A stretch of 64,000 bases of DNA from CAYJGJ01 sp964367585 (GTDB lineage Bacteria; Bacillota; Clostridia; Peptostreptococcales; Anaerovoracaceae): positions 434,001 to 498,000 of the forward strand of contig CAYIYH010000001.1 in NCBI GenBank assembly GCA_964367585.1. The letters run 5' to 3'. Positions 8,518-17,391 of the stretch are shown one piece after another. A program made the translations under genes and the position numbers. The notes beneath the pieces are model-generated. The model was not told the origin of the DNA. It saw only the letters and a list, made by a program, of their open reading frames with translations, and searched no databases. Each line of letters begins with the position of its first letter. Position 1 is the stretch's first letter.

Positions 8518-9705
8518 TTAATATATTTGGATTCCCTCCGCGAACACATGTACTAAAGGTTTTTCCATTATTCGTATATCTTGATCTGGATTTCCATCTA
8601 CAACAATAATATCCGCATATTTACCCTCTTTTATAGTCCCCGTAACATCGTCTACACCAACTATTTCAGCACTGTATTTAGTAGCTTGTAGTAAAATATC
8701 TATGTCATTAAAGGTATAAAAGTCTTTTCTTGCTATGAATTCATAACCTGGAATTCTTTTAAATGTTTCCATGTCTATATCCGATCCAAATCCTAGTTTT
8801 AGTCCCGCTTTGTACGCATTATTTATCGCATCTTGCTCTGCTTTTGCATATTTTAAACCCTTTTCTATAGCATCTTCCGAAAGGTGCTCACTAGTAGGAT
8901 CGAGACAAGCCATTCCAACAGCGCCCGTTGGTACTAAAAATGCATTATTCTTCTTTAATAACTTTTCTATTCCCTCGTCATCAATAAATGCACCATGTTC
9001 TATTGTTCTAAATCCAGCATCAATTGCCATCTTTATTCCTTCTGTTCCATGGCAATGTGCTGCAACATACGTTCCTTTTAATTCGGCAATTTCTGCAATC
9101 GCTTTCATTTCTTCAAAAGTAGCTATTCGTAACCCCGGGTCTCCTTTTTCATTTAGAAATGCACCCGTAGCCATAAATTTTATAAAATCATTACCATCTT
9201 TTAATACAGTTCTTGCCGCTTTTTTCATTTCATCAGGGCCATCAGCTTCAATATATAACGTATCAAAAGTATCATTTCCTGTTTCGGTAGGTGTTAGAAT
9301 CTGACCACTAGAGATAATTTTAGGACCATTAAATATTCCATTTTGAATTGCATTATTGACATGCAAAGTAGCATTATACATACATCCAGCATCTCTAATA
9401 GTTGTATATCCCGCATTTAAATATTCCTTAGCATATTCATATGTATTAATGAATGTTTTGACAGGGATTTCTGATTTCATTTCCAAAAAATTTAAATTCT
9501 TAAGATATAAATGGGCATGTATATCAAAGAGTCCTGGCATTAGTGTTTTCCCTTTTAGATCTATTTCTTCAAGCTCTTGTCCAAAATTGTAGTCCTGTGG
9601 ACGAATTTCTTTAATAATTTTCCCGTCTATCAATATGTCGGCAAAATCACCATCATAACCTTCAACAAGTTCCTTTATAAGCCTACAATTTTTTAATACT
9701 TTCAT
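8518..9705 (-). CDS. Metal-dependent amidohydrolase (imidazolonepropionase / Xaa-Pro dipeptidase-like)
   Basis: 395 aa from the ATG at 9705, which has AGAGGAGAG 6 bases upstream; the longer ORF start is less likely. The metal site of the amidohydrolase superfamily is complete: HAH in LFDIHAHLY, Lys in NDFIKFMATG, His in VAAHCHG, His in TIEHGAF, and Asp in GFGSDID. The family hydrolyses C-N bonds in cyclic amides, N-acyl amino acids or dipeptides. It lies between grdB-like and the YfcC transporter in one orientation. It may release the true substrate of the reductase from an amide precursor; that is inference. No signal peptide, so cytoplasmic. Confidence 0.9.
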   Translation of the reverse strand: MKVLKNCRLIKELVEGYDGDFADILIDGKIIKEIRPQDYNFGQELEEIDLKGKTLMPGLFDIHAHLYLKNLNFLEMKSEIPVKTFINTYEYAKEYLNAGYTTIRDAGCMYNATLHVNNAIQNGIFNGPKIISSGQILTPTETGNDTFDTLYIEADGPDEMKKAARTVLKDGNDFIKFMATGAFLNEKGDPGLRIATFEEMKAIAEIAELKGTYVAAHCHGTEGIKMAIDAGFRTIEHGAFIDDEGIEKLLKKNNAFLVPTGAVGMACLDPTSEHLSEDAIEKGLKYAKAEQDAINNAYKAGLKLGFGSDIDMETFKRIPGYEFIARKDFYTFNDIDILLQATKYSAEIVGVDDVTGTIKEGKYADIIVVDGNPDQDIRIMEKPLVHVFAEGIQIY

Positions 9706-9836
9706 TACTATCTCTCCTCTATTATACATCACACTTCAAGTATACGGATAAGAATCTGCATACTACACAACTGAACATATTAAGTATTTGTATAGTATAT
9801 CACTTTTTTTATTAAGTTAATAACTATTTATTTTTA

Positions 9837-11147
9837 CTATATTTCTACATCAAAAACTGTCTGTCCGCCAATCTCTTTGGTCAATGATTCCAAAGCTACT
9901 CTTACTCTATGTTTTCTGAGTTCCATTTGTTCTTCTTTAGAAGTAGCAGGGTTTCCTAATGGATATGGAATTGATATCGTCGGAACTATTCTATTAGCAC
10001 CTACTGTCAATGCGACAGGAACAATATTACACATAAGTGTAATAGGAATTCCCACTTTTTCAATTTCTTTAACTATCGTTGCGCCGCAACGAGTACAAGT
10101 CCCTCAGGTCGCTACGAGAATTGCACCGTCTACTCCATCTTCGATCAGATATGGTATTATTTCTTTTGCCATTCTTTGTGCTTCCGCTTGTGTAGTACCG
10201 GTCCCTACAGTAGAGTAGAAATAAGGATGCAATGTACCATACACTCCTTCGTTTTCCATCTGCTTAAGTACGTCTATAGGCATTATTACATTAGGGTCCG
10301 CATCCGCGGCAGTAGGATCAAAGCCAGCATGGATCGTCTTGTATTCACCTGCCTTCAAACTATCAATACTTGCAATGTCATATCTACCCCATCTTGTAGC
10401 AGATGCGGATTGTATTCTGTCAGGGTTGTCGACAGGGACTATACCGCCGGAATTAAGTATTGCTATCTTAGCAAGTTTAAGAGATTGTAGTGGGACAGCA
10501 GGTTTAATTCTTTCATCTAATTTTATAACTAATTCTGTTTGAAATTGTTCGCCTCTTATCTTTTTTAACAGCATATCTATCATTCTTTTTGAAGCTGGAA
10601 CGTTCTCTTCTGTCCATACTTGCTTTCGGACACCTTTGCCAAAATACCCTTCTTCTGCCGCACTTTTTATTTCTTCTCCATTTAATAATTTATTAGCAAT
10701 TTTTACCATGCTTGCTACATCTGCCCTCATTTTGCCAGCATTGTCACCACCTTCTAGAATATACATCTTCTCTTTATACATTTCTACTCCGGGGTTTTCC
10801 ACATGCATAGATGTAACGACAGGAATATTCATTTTTTCTTTTACAGCCTCACATATTGTTCCACATGCGACTCCGTATCTACCGGCTTGAAACGCAGGAC
10901 CAGCAATAAAAATATCTACATCCTTATCTGATATCATATCCAATATAGTCTCGATAGCTTCCTCAGTATTACTAGACATGTAGTTGTCACCGCAGATAAT
11001 AGTGTGCGTGATCTCTGCTTCTAAATTTTTAGAAAATTCTATAGCGGGTCCTACTTTTCCCTCCCTGATTACAGGAGAATAATCGGCTTTTTCTTCGCCA
11101 CCAATTTGTCCAAAGAATTGATTTAAGTATAATATTGCTTTTTTCAT
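9837..11147 (-). CDS. Selenoprotein, GrdB-like subunit of glycine/sarcosine/betaine reductase component B family
   Basis: 436 aa if the in-frame TGA at 10104-10106 is read as selenocysteine (residue 348). The frame continues across it as VAT-U-GTCTRCGATIVKEIEK and then LTVGANRIVP and YPLGNPA, matching GrdB before and after the Sec. Start ATG at 11147 (MKKAILYLNQFFGQIGGEEK) has TAGGAGT upstream. In the family, Sec attacks the substrate carbon, releases the leaving group and hands a carboxymethyl group to GrdA. The hairpin at 10077-10091 supports UGA recoding. It sits 11 bases after the grdE-like gene. Whether it handles glycine, sarcosine, betaine or something else is unknown. An automatic caller would split it in two (9837-10055 and 10104-11147). 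Confidence 0.95.
10077..10106 (-). promoter_or_regulatory. Bacterial SECIS-like hairpin after the Sec codon
   Basis: On the minus strand the UGA (10104-10106) is followed after 12 bases by CGTTGC-GGC-GCAACG, a 6-bp perfect stem (10077-10091) with a 3-base G-starting loop. Position and small apical loop fit bacterial SECIS elements read by SelB. Inferred from structure and from the selenoprotein alignment. Confidence 0.75.
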
Positions 11148-11158
11148 TCTTTTTACTC

Positions 11159-12484
11159 CTAATATTCTTTCATAGTCTTTAGCGACCAACCACTTACTCC
11201 ATCACCACAAAACATGGCATTATTTTCCATTATAATTGAGCCGTCTTCTCTAACCGATGGACCTAATATTTCATCAAATGCCCACCCACCGGAAAGTCCA
11301 TCTCTAGCCAATGATTGCAAGTCGCCAAGCACAGTTTGCATTGGCGGTAACTCTATCAATTCCGACACATTACCACACGACACTATTGCATCACATTTTT
11401 CATCTAGCGTTACGAGAGGTTGAGATTTTCCATCTCTACCCGTACACTCATTAGTAACACCAATCGTTTTGACACCTGCGTCTTCTAACGCAACATAGCA
11501 CGCAATAAAATCCGCATCAGGATTTCCATATCCCTCCTCTGCAAGAACCGCTGCATCTGCGCCTATAGAACTTGCAATTTGTGCTACAAACATTGCCGCT
11601 CTTTCTTTTTGCTCAAGTGCTACATTTAAATTTGACATAATTACACCTAAAAAGTTAATAGAGACACCATGTTCACTACACAATTCTTTAATATTAGGGC
11701 AATTTTGGAAGTCATAAGTAGACCACTTAGACGATACAGGCATAAAACTTCCCGATACAATCGCGCCATCTAAAATCTCTGTAGGACTCATAAATGTCGG
11801 TACCATATGATTAGAGTTCCATCCATATACCAGTGTATTATATCCATCTTCCTCCATTTGTGACTGTACTTGCATCACATAGACAACAGATGGTAATTTT
11901 TTTATTTCATCACTTCTTTTTGTATGTGGTACAATGTCAAATTCTTCATATTGCTCAGGTTGCAATTCCTTTACACAATTAGCAATATATTCTGCCAAAC
12001 GATGTCCTGCTTTTCTAAGAGCTGTGTTCTTTTTTTGTTGCTCATTTTTTTCAAATTCTTCATTAGTATCAGCAACCAAAACAATATTATTCAATCTACC
12101 AAACAATGTGTATTTTTGGCCATCTCCGCACATGTCTACTATTCCATCTTGAAAACCACCCCACTTTTTGCCGACTACTAGTACAGAACAGTTTTTGAGT
12201 GCATGGAGTTCTCCTTCGCCTGCAGAACTAAGTTTACCTAAATACCCAGGGAAAATAGATCTTCCGTCGGGTCGTATTCTTGGTTCAATTGCTTCCTTTA
12301 CCGGACAAATTCGAATCTCATCTCCAGGTTTTGCAATAAAAATATCTACTTCCGTAAGTCTCTCATCTTTTTTAATAAACTCGATAGCATTACTTTTATT
12401 AATCGTTAGAAGTCCTTTATTATAAGAGAGATTATCTCCAAAAATAATATTTTCTACGTAAAAATTCCCTATTTTTAGTTTCAT
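11159..12484 (-). CDS. GrdE-like component B proprotein lacking the usual pyruvoyl-forming cysteine
   Basis: 441 aa. It aligns with GrdE throughout (IFPGYLGKL, GFQDGIVDM, PTEILDGAIVSG, NFLGVIM, EGYGNPDAD, GRDGKSQPLV). Characterised GrdE is cut at a Cys within GNCVSACDKNTTY to give a pyruvoyl group that forms a Schiff base with the amine substrate. Here that stretch reads GSFMPVSSKWSTY (245-257), without Cys; the nearest are Cys262, Cys269 and the one in TNECTGRDG (Cys347). So this is a divergent paralog that may lack the cofactor or form it from Ser. Its promoter is at 12553-12581. It is followed by the Sec-containing GrdB-like gene, and the two should form one complex. Confidence 0.9.
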   Translation of the reverse strand: MKLKIGNFYVENIIFGDNLSYNKGLLTINKSNAIEFIKKDERLTEVDIFIAKPGDEIRICPVKEAIEPRIRPDGRSIFPGYLGKLSSAGEGELHALKNCSVLVVGKKWGGFQDGIVDMCGDGQKYTLFGRLNNIVLVADTNEEFEKNEQQKKNTALRKAGHRLAEYIANCVKELQPEQYEEFDIVPHTKRSDEIKKLPSVVYVMQVQSQMEEDGYNTLVYGWNSNHMVPTFMSPTEILDGAIVSGSFMPVSSKWSTYDFQNCPNIKELCSEHGVSINFLGVIMSNLNVALEQKERAAMFVAQIASSIGADAAVLAEEGYGNPDADFIACYVALEDAGVKTIGVTNECTGRDGKSQPLVTLDEKCDAIVSCGNVSELIELPPMQTVLGDLQSLARDGLSGGWAFDEILGPSVREDGSIIMENNAMFCGDGVSGWSLKTMKEY

Positions 12485-12552
12485 TTTAATCCTTTCTTTT
12501 TATCAAAACAATTATTAGATTTCGATTAATAAATATATTATATATTGCCTTA

Positions 12553-12581
12553 AATATACATTTTCTTCTGCCGTATGTCAA
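12553..12581 (-). promoter_or_regulatory. Strong predicted promoter of the grdE-grdB-like operon
   Basis: Minus strand TTGACA (12576-12581), 17-base spacer, TATATT (12553-12558), leaving a leader of about 60 bases before the grdE-like start at 12484. The reductase genes can therefore be transcribed separately from the glycyl radical genes upstream. Confidence 0.75.
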
Positions 12582-12697
12582 GCGCGCTTATAAAATAAAC
12601 GTGTTTATGATTGTTTTTACTTCCTAGTAGATGGGTTTCTCGTTCATAAAAATTCTATGTAATTAATTTAAGTGGCATACTTATTACTAGATAAATT

Positions 12698-13621
12698 TTA
12701 TTCATATCCTGCTATAGCATTTAAGTCATACTTATTTAAAATACTCACCGCATCCTCTATTGTTAGAGAAGAACTCAGTGATGACGGAGGCAATGAGTGC
12801 TCAATGTTTAACGCTTTATATTTTGGGATATAAAAGTGATGATATGGTAAAACTACTATCTTTTGAATGTTATTGAAGTTAGCTAGAAAGGCTCCAATGC
12901 TATCTGTATCGCAATCATTAACATTAGGTATAAAAGGAATTCTTATTTCAATTTTTTTTCCACATTTATCGATGTATCTTAAATTATCATGTATCTGATA
13001 GTTCCCTTTTCCTGTAAGTTCTCTATGTAGATTATCATCCATTGCCTTAATATCGAAAAGAAAAACATCTGTATATGGAATTACTCTCTCTATATCTGTT
13101 TTTTTTACTGCGCCACAAGTATCTACTGCAGTATGAATATTATGTGACTTTACTTCTTTCAAAAGATCACTACAAAATTCTGACTGTATAAGTGGTTCTC
13201 CACCCGATAGTGTTATTCCTCCATTTGATTCTAAATAAAAATCCTTATCTTCTAATAAAATAGGAATTAGATCGGTAATTGTCATTTTTTTGCCATAAAT
13301 CCTAAGAGCATGGTTAAAACAATTATTTTCACATTTACCACAAGCAACGCATAGATTTCGATTAAAATTATGCATGTATGCATTAGATTTTGCAGTGCTT
13401 TCTTTGAATGAATGAGCTTCATTTGGACACACCGTTGCACATCGTCCACATGTATTGCATTTCGTTTCTGAATAACTCAACTGAGGTTGGATTGAAAGTC
13501 CCTCTGGATTATGACACCAAAGACATCGTAATGGACACCCCTTAAAAAAGACTGTCGTACGTATTCCCTCCCCATCGTGGACTGCGAATCGTTTTATATC
13601 GAAAATTGTTGCCGTTTTCAT
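12698..13621 (-). CDS. Glycyl radical enzyme activating enzyme (radical SAM)
   Basis: 307 aa. The radical SAM motif CPLRCLWCHNPE (CxxxCxxC) lies near residue 30. A two-cluster ferredoxin insert follows (CNTCGRCATVCP and CVACGKCENNCF), as in activases of the glycerol dehydratase / CutD / HpdA type but not in classic PflA. GGITLSGGEPL is the SAM-binding GGE motif. It cleaves SAM to make the glycyl radical on its partner. Its ATG directly follows the stop of the glycyl radical enzyme gene (TAA-ATG), with AGAGG inside that gene's end, so translation is coupled. Clearly the dedicated activase of the enzyme at 13622. Confidence 0.96.
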   Translation of the reverse strand: MKTATIFDIKRFAVHDGEGIRTTVFFKGCPLRCLWCHNPEGLSIQPQLSYSETKCNTCGRCATVCPNEAHSFKESTAKSNAYMHNFNRNLCVACGKCENNCFNHALRIYGKKMTITDLIPILLEDKDFYLESNGGITLSGGEPLIQSEFCSDLLKEVKSHNIHTAVDTCGAVKKTDIERVIPYTDVFLFDIKAMDDNLHRELTGKGNYQIHDNLRYIDKCGKKIEIRIPFIPNVNDCDTDSIGAFLANFNNIQKIVVLPYHHFYIPKYKALNIEHSLPPSSLSSSLTIEDAVSILNKYDLNAIAGYE

Positions 13622-15817
13622 TTAATATGCCTCTCGTGCATGCTCCGATTGTGCAATAAATTCATCTTGATATACTTTCCCTAAGGTTACGAAATATTCA
13701 TTCCACCCACAAAAACGCACTTGTAAAGTTTCATATTTTTCAGGATATTTTTGTGCTTCTCTCAATGTATCTGGATCGAAAATATTTAAGTGAAATGCAA
13801 GACCTCCTTTAGCAAAATATGTATTCATGAGTGCAATTATTGATTTGAGACCCTGTTGTCCTTTTGCTGCAGTTTCATGAACGGTAAGGTCTAAGCAAGT
13901 TCCCCCTGGGATATTGGTATAATCTATTGCACATACAGAATTAATCAATGCGGTTAATCCTTGTTTGTCCTGTCCAATTGTAGCAGACAAGTTTTTTGAA
14001 AGCGGCTTGCCGGCAGTTCTTCCATCAGGAGTTGCACCTGTAGAGGCTCCATATTTTTCGTGATAATAGATTGAAAATAACCCACATCGCCATACTCCTC
14101 CTCTACCATTTGGTCTTTTATTAGTAATAGAAGTAACATAATCGACAATTTCACACATTATTGTATCTGCAACTTCATTATTATTACCATATTTTGGTGT
14201 GCTGTTAATAATCCGTTTTTGAAGTTCTTCATGGTTATCCCAGTTTTCTATTAGTACAGAAGCAAACTCCTCAAAAGATAATAGTTTTTCTTCAAATACA
14301 ACTTTTTTAATGGCTATAAATGAATCAACAAGTGTAGCAATTCCATACATTTGAATTGCTGTATTATTGTATTTTGCTCCTCCTGCGTAGGCATCTTTTC
14401 CATTTTTTACACATTCGGAGAATGTACCAGAAAATATAGGGCCTTGATGGACATTCGGATATTGCTTTTCACGTTCATTTGTGATCTCCATTGCCTCATC
14501 GGTAAAGGTCTTCAATAATTGTTTCCAATAAGTAATAAAGCTTTCAAATGAAGTAAAATTATCACTGTTACTTGCTGGTAGAATCTGTTTTTTTGCAACT
14601 GTATCATACCCATTATGTATCGCAATTTCTAGTACTTTTACCATATTAAGATATACGGCTTCGGCACAAGGAATTTCTTTGCCCTCAGCTGCAGGTTCAT
14701 AACATCCCATTATTGTATATTTTTTTGCATCGTCGCTGCTGATTCCTAATTTTTCCAGTGCTTTAACAATAACTTCATCATTTACAAAGCAAAAACTGCT
14801 ATTGCCTGCTCTTATAGAAGAGTAAATTAGTTCTACAAAATCGGGCGGCATATCTTTATGTGTTTTTATTTGCATTTTAGGATCATGAATATTCAATTTT
14901 TTATACTCTTGTACAATTACATACGAGAACTCATTAGTCATATCTTTTCCCGATTCATCCCTGCCACCAAGGCAAAATGGGATGCTAAAGGGTACCTTTT
15001 TGGCATAGTATCTATAAAGGTAATAATTAACAATCTCTCTCAGTTGTTCTTCAGTATATCTTCCTTTTTCTATATCTGATTTATAATATGGGAAATACAA
15101 TGCATCCCACGCCCCCATGTTACGAATTCCAGTCCCTTCGACATCATTTTGAATAGTATAAAAGAATGTCATTAACTCCATAGCTTCTAAAAGAGTTGAG
15201 GGAGCACCTTTTGCAAGATTAGATAGAGATTTTGCGAGAATTTCCATTTTAGGATTACTATCTATAAGACGAGTTGCTTCCTCTGCATATCGTAAAAGCA
15301 ATCCTATCATCGACTGATAAACTAGCTCTACTGCATCATAAAATTCTTGTTGTGCTTGAGTTTCATCTTCATTACGAACAGAGCGTACTCTATCAATTAA
15401 TCCAGGGATTCCTAGCTCCATTAAAATATTCCAATCTGGTGACGTATGATTGAAATTCATTATTGGTAAATATATCTCACTTTTTTCGTACACTGCGGAT
15501 GTAGCAAGTTTATCACTCAAAAGGTGATTAGCTTCTGCTTCCCATGAATCACGAATTCTTCTAATAACATAATCATGATTAAGGCAGTCTGCAAACCAAT
15601 CATTAGGATTTACTGCGATTTGGGCGTTTTCAAGGACAAAAGCCAATAACTTTGATTTAATTACCATTTTGGATGAGTCTCCATTATCGTGTAAGATCTT
15701 TTTACATCCAGCATCTAATTCTTCAACAGATAGTCCTGTTTCTGTACGCCATTGTGGCTTTGAAAATTCAAGTTCCATCGATTTTTTATCGTTTTCAAAC
15801 GTTTTCCATAACATCAT
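13622..15817 (-). CDS. Glycyl radical enzyme of unassigned specificity (PFL/glycerol dehydratase superfamily)
   Basis: 731 aa from the ATG at 15817 (AAAGGAAGTG upstream). The thiyl-radical cysteine is in MGCYEP (Cys372), and the C-terminal glycyl loop reads VRFCGWNEYFV (Gly704), where most relatives have RVAGYSxxF. No tandem Cys pair is present, so it is not pyruvate formate-lyase. GCxEP is shared with dehydratases, choline lyase, isethionate lyase and decarboxylases. The Tyr in GCYEP and the Trp after the glycyl Gly differ from those characterised enzymes as I know them. Substrate unknown; a C-N, C-O or C-C lyase on a small molecule is likely. Regulated probably by the adjacent LuxR-type gene. 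Confidence 0.93.
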   Translation of the reverse strand: MMLWKTFENDKKSMELEFSKPQWRTETGLSVEELDAGCKKILHDNGDSSKMVIKSKLLAFVLENAQIAVNPNDWFADCLNHDYVIRRIRDSWEAEANHLLSDKLATSAVYEKSEIYLPIMNFNHTSPDWNILMELGIPGLIDRVRSVRNEDETQAQQEFYDAVELVYQSMIGLLLRYAEEATRLIDSNPKMEILAKSLSNLAKGAPSTLLEAMELMTFFYTIQNDVEGTGIRNMGAWDALYFPYYKSDIEKGRYTEEQLREIVNYYLYRYYAKKVPFSIPFCLGGRDESGKDMTNEFSYVIVQEYKKLNIHDPKMQIKTHKDMPPDFVELIYSSIRAGNSSFCFVNDEVIVKALEKLGISSDDAKKYTIMGCYEPAAEGKEIPCAEAVYLNMVKVLEIAIHNGYDTVAKKQILPASNSDNFTSFESFITYWKQLLKTFTDEAMEITNEREKQYPNVHQGPIFSGTFSECVKNGKDAYAGGAKYNNTAIQMYGIATLVDSFIAIKKVVFEEKLLSFEEFASVLIENWDNHEELQKRIINSTPKYGNNNEVADTIMCEIVDYVTSITNKRPNGRGGVWRCGLFSIYYHEKYGASTGATPDGRTAGKPLSKNLSATIGQDKQGLTALINSVCAIDYTNIPGGTCLDLTVHETAAKGQQGLKSIIALMNTYFAKGGLAFHLNIFDPDTLREAQKYPEKYETLQVRFCGWNEYFVTLGKVYQDEFIAQSEHAREAY

Positions 15818-15962
15818 ATTTACACTTCCTTTATCATTAATATACATATCTACGAAATGGATTTTCGTTATAGTATTTTTACTATTCACTTAGATTCATA
15901 TTTTTTCCACTTCGATGATAGATATGAAACCAATTATTAGAATTACTTATTTATTATAAAAA

Positions 15963-16066
15963 AATAGAGCACTAATAACTAGTACATTAAAATGCGAAAA
16001 ATATAGCATATTGATGTGATATACTCATATTTTTCATTAAATTACTAATTAAAATATTGCTCTATT
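15963..16066. repeat. About 104-base nested imperfect palindrome upstream of the glycyl radical operon
   Basis: Outer arms AATAGAGCA (15963-15971) and TGCTCTATT (16058-16066). Inner arms GAAAAATAT and ATATTTTTC lie around AGCATATTGATGTGATATAC. It lies between the luxR-type stop and the glycyl radical enzyme start, so it may terminate the first transcript, serve as regulator-binding DNA, or be a small MITE-like insert. Confidence 0.6.
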
Positions 16067-16088
16067 CATTAGACTAGGATTCTTGTTG

Positions 16089-17108
16089 TTACTTCAACAG
16101 TTTAAGAGATAGCAACGACCTGGTGTTAACGTTTAGCTTTTTGTAAATATTATTTATGTGACTTCTAACAGTATTCAGACTAACATGTAGCATGTCCGCT
16201 ATCTGTTGATAAGTATACCCATCGACAATTAATTGCATTATTTCATACTCACGATTAGTTAATACTTTTACACAGTTTTCTTTTTCAGAAACTTCTTTTT
16301 TCTTGATTAAAAGTAGCGTTCTTTTACATAAAAGGTCGTCATTTTGCTTAGAAAAAAACTGTAAGTTATATCCTTTATAATCAATAGTAAATTCACTATT
16401 ATCGGATATACTATCAATTTCAATTTCCCTAGCAAGCTTATCATAAATGCTGTAGGTATATTCGCCACCAAGGATTTGCCGCGAAAAGGATTTTGCTTTT
16501 TCATTTTGAGATAAAATATCCATTTTTTCATCAAAAACAATTACCCCAATCTCCTGTTTTCCCATTTCAAGATTCATTAAGGAAATTACGCTTTCATTAG
16601 TGTATGCTTGTATACTATCATTATGTTTTTTCGATAATATCTTATTTAATAGCTTTAGTATTTTAAGCTCTCCTGGGCTAAATGGACCATCTTCAACTTT
16701 TCGATATATTGCAATATAAACATTATTAAATATTAAACGAGCTGCGTGTGAAAATCCTTGATTCGTTGTAATTTTAACGCAATTAGAATGTTGATCGTTA
16801 CTTTCCGGTAGAATTTTATAAGTTACTACATCAAATGTCTTTTGATGCACAGTATAATAAGGAAGATAATATAATTCGTAAAATGAGGATTTATATATTG
16901 AAATTATATCATCAGGTATATTACGCGAAATAGATTTTATGTAATTCTTATCATCAAAAAAAACAAGAACAGTATTGTCAATATCAAAGTAAGTATAAAG
17001 TTCATCTAGTAGTTGCTTACAGAATAATGTTTTATTTTCTTTTTCTAGTTGGTCTAATGTGAAAATAAAATTCATCCACTCTTCAGGGGATAATTTATCA
17101 TTAAGCAT
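16089..17108 (-). CDS. LuxR-type transcriptional regulator with N-terminal sensor region
   Basis: 339 aa, ribosome site AGAGAGGAA. The C-terminal 60 residues are a LuxR/GerE helix-turn-helix (LTNREYEIMQLIVDGYTYQQ, IADMLHVSLNTVRSHINNIY, KKLNV). The first 270 residues carry no response-regulator receiver; they look like GAF/PAS-type sensory folds (for example VIVFDEKMDILSQNEKAKSF). Two-domain sensors of this type often bind a small ligand. It is transcribed toward the glycyl radical enzyme gene and is the obvious candidate activator of that operon. Confidence 0.9.
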   Translation of the reverse strand: MLNDKLSPEEWMNFIFTLDQLEKENKTLFCKQLLDELYTYFDIDNTVLVFFDDKNYIKSISRNIPDDIISIYKSSFYELYYLPYYTVHQKTFDVVTYKILPESNDQHSNCVKITTNQGFSHAARLIFNNVYIAIYRKVEDGPFSPGELKILKLLNKILSKKHNDSIQAYTNESVISLMNLEMGKQEIGVIVFDEKMDILSQNEKAKSFSRQILGGEYTYSIYDKLAREIEIDSISDNSEFTIDYKGYNLQFFSKQNDDLLCKRTLLLIKKKEVSEKENCVKVLTNREYEIMQLIVDGYTYQQIADMLHVSLNTVRSHINNIYKKLNVNTRSLLSLKLLK

Positions 17109-17349
17109 AAAATATGTTCCTCTCTAGTAGTAGGCTCTAATAAGAAATAAATTAAATCATATATGCAGAGTAAATTATACAGAATCTATAAATACAGTAC
17201 GGTAGCACACACTTTTATTTATGGGAGCTATTTATATAATTTTACTATAAATATTTGTGAAATAAAAGGAGAATATTTCTAAAATAGTATGCATAAATTG
17301 CAATATATTATAAATTATGAAATCTCATTCATAGATATATACTTTTTGC

Positions 17350-17361
17350 ATCATATATGAT
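17350..17361. promoter_or_regulatory. 12-base perfect palindrome, possible TetR-type operator
   Basis: ATCATATATGAT lies 31 bases before the TetR-family start codon, in the 283-base region between the divergent luxR-type and tetR-type genes. Palindromes here are commonly autoregulatory operators; the assignment is by position only. Confidence 0.4.
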
Positions 17362-17391
17362 AAGATGTTTTTAATAAATATAGGAGAAAAA

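Noticed and set aside
9837..11147. Broken grdB gene
   Set aside because: The stop is TGA at the known Sec position, the frame and family sequence continue after it, and a SECIS-like hairpin follows.
13622..15817. Pyruvate formate-lyase
   Set aside because: It lacks the adjacent Cys-Cys pair and has GCYEP instead; the activase carries extra ferredoxin clusters.
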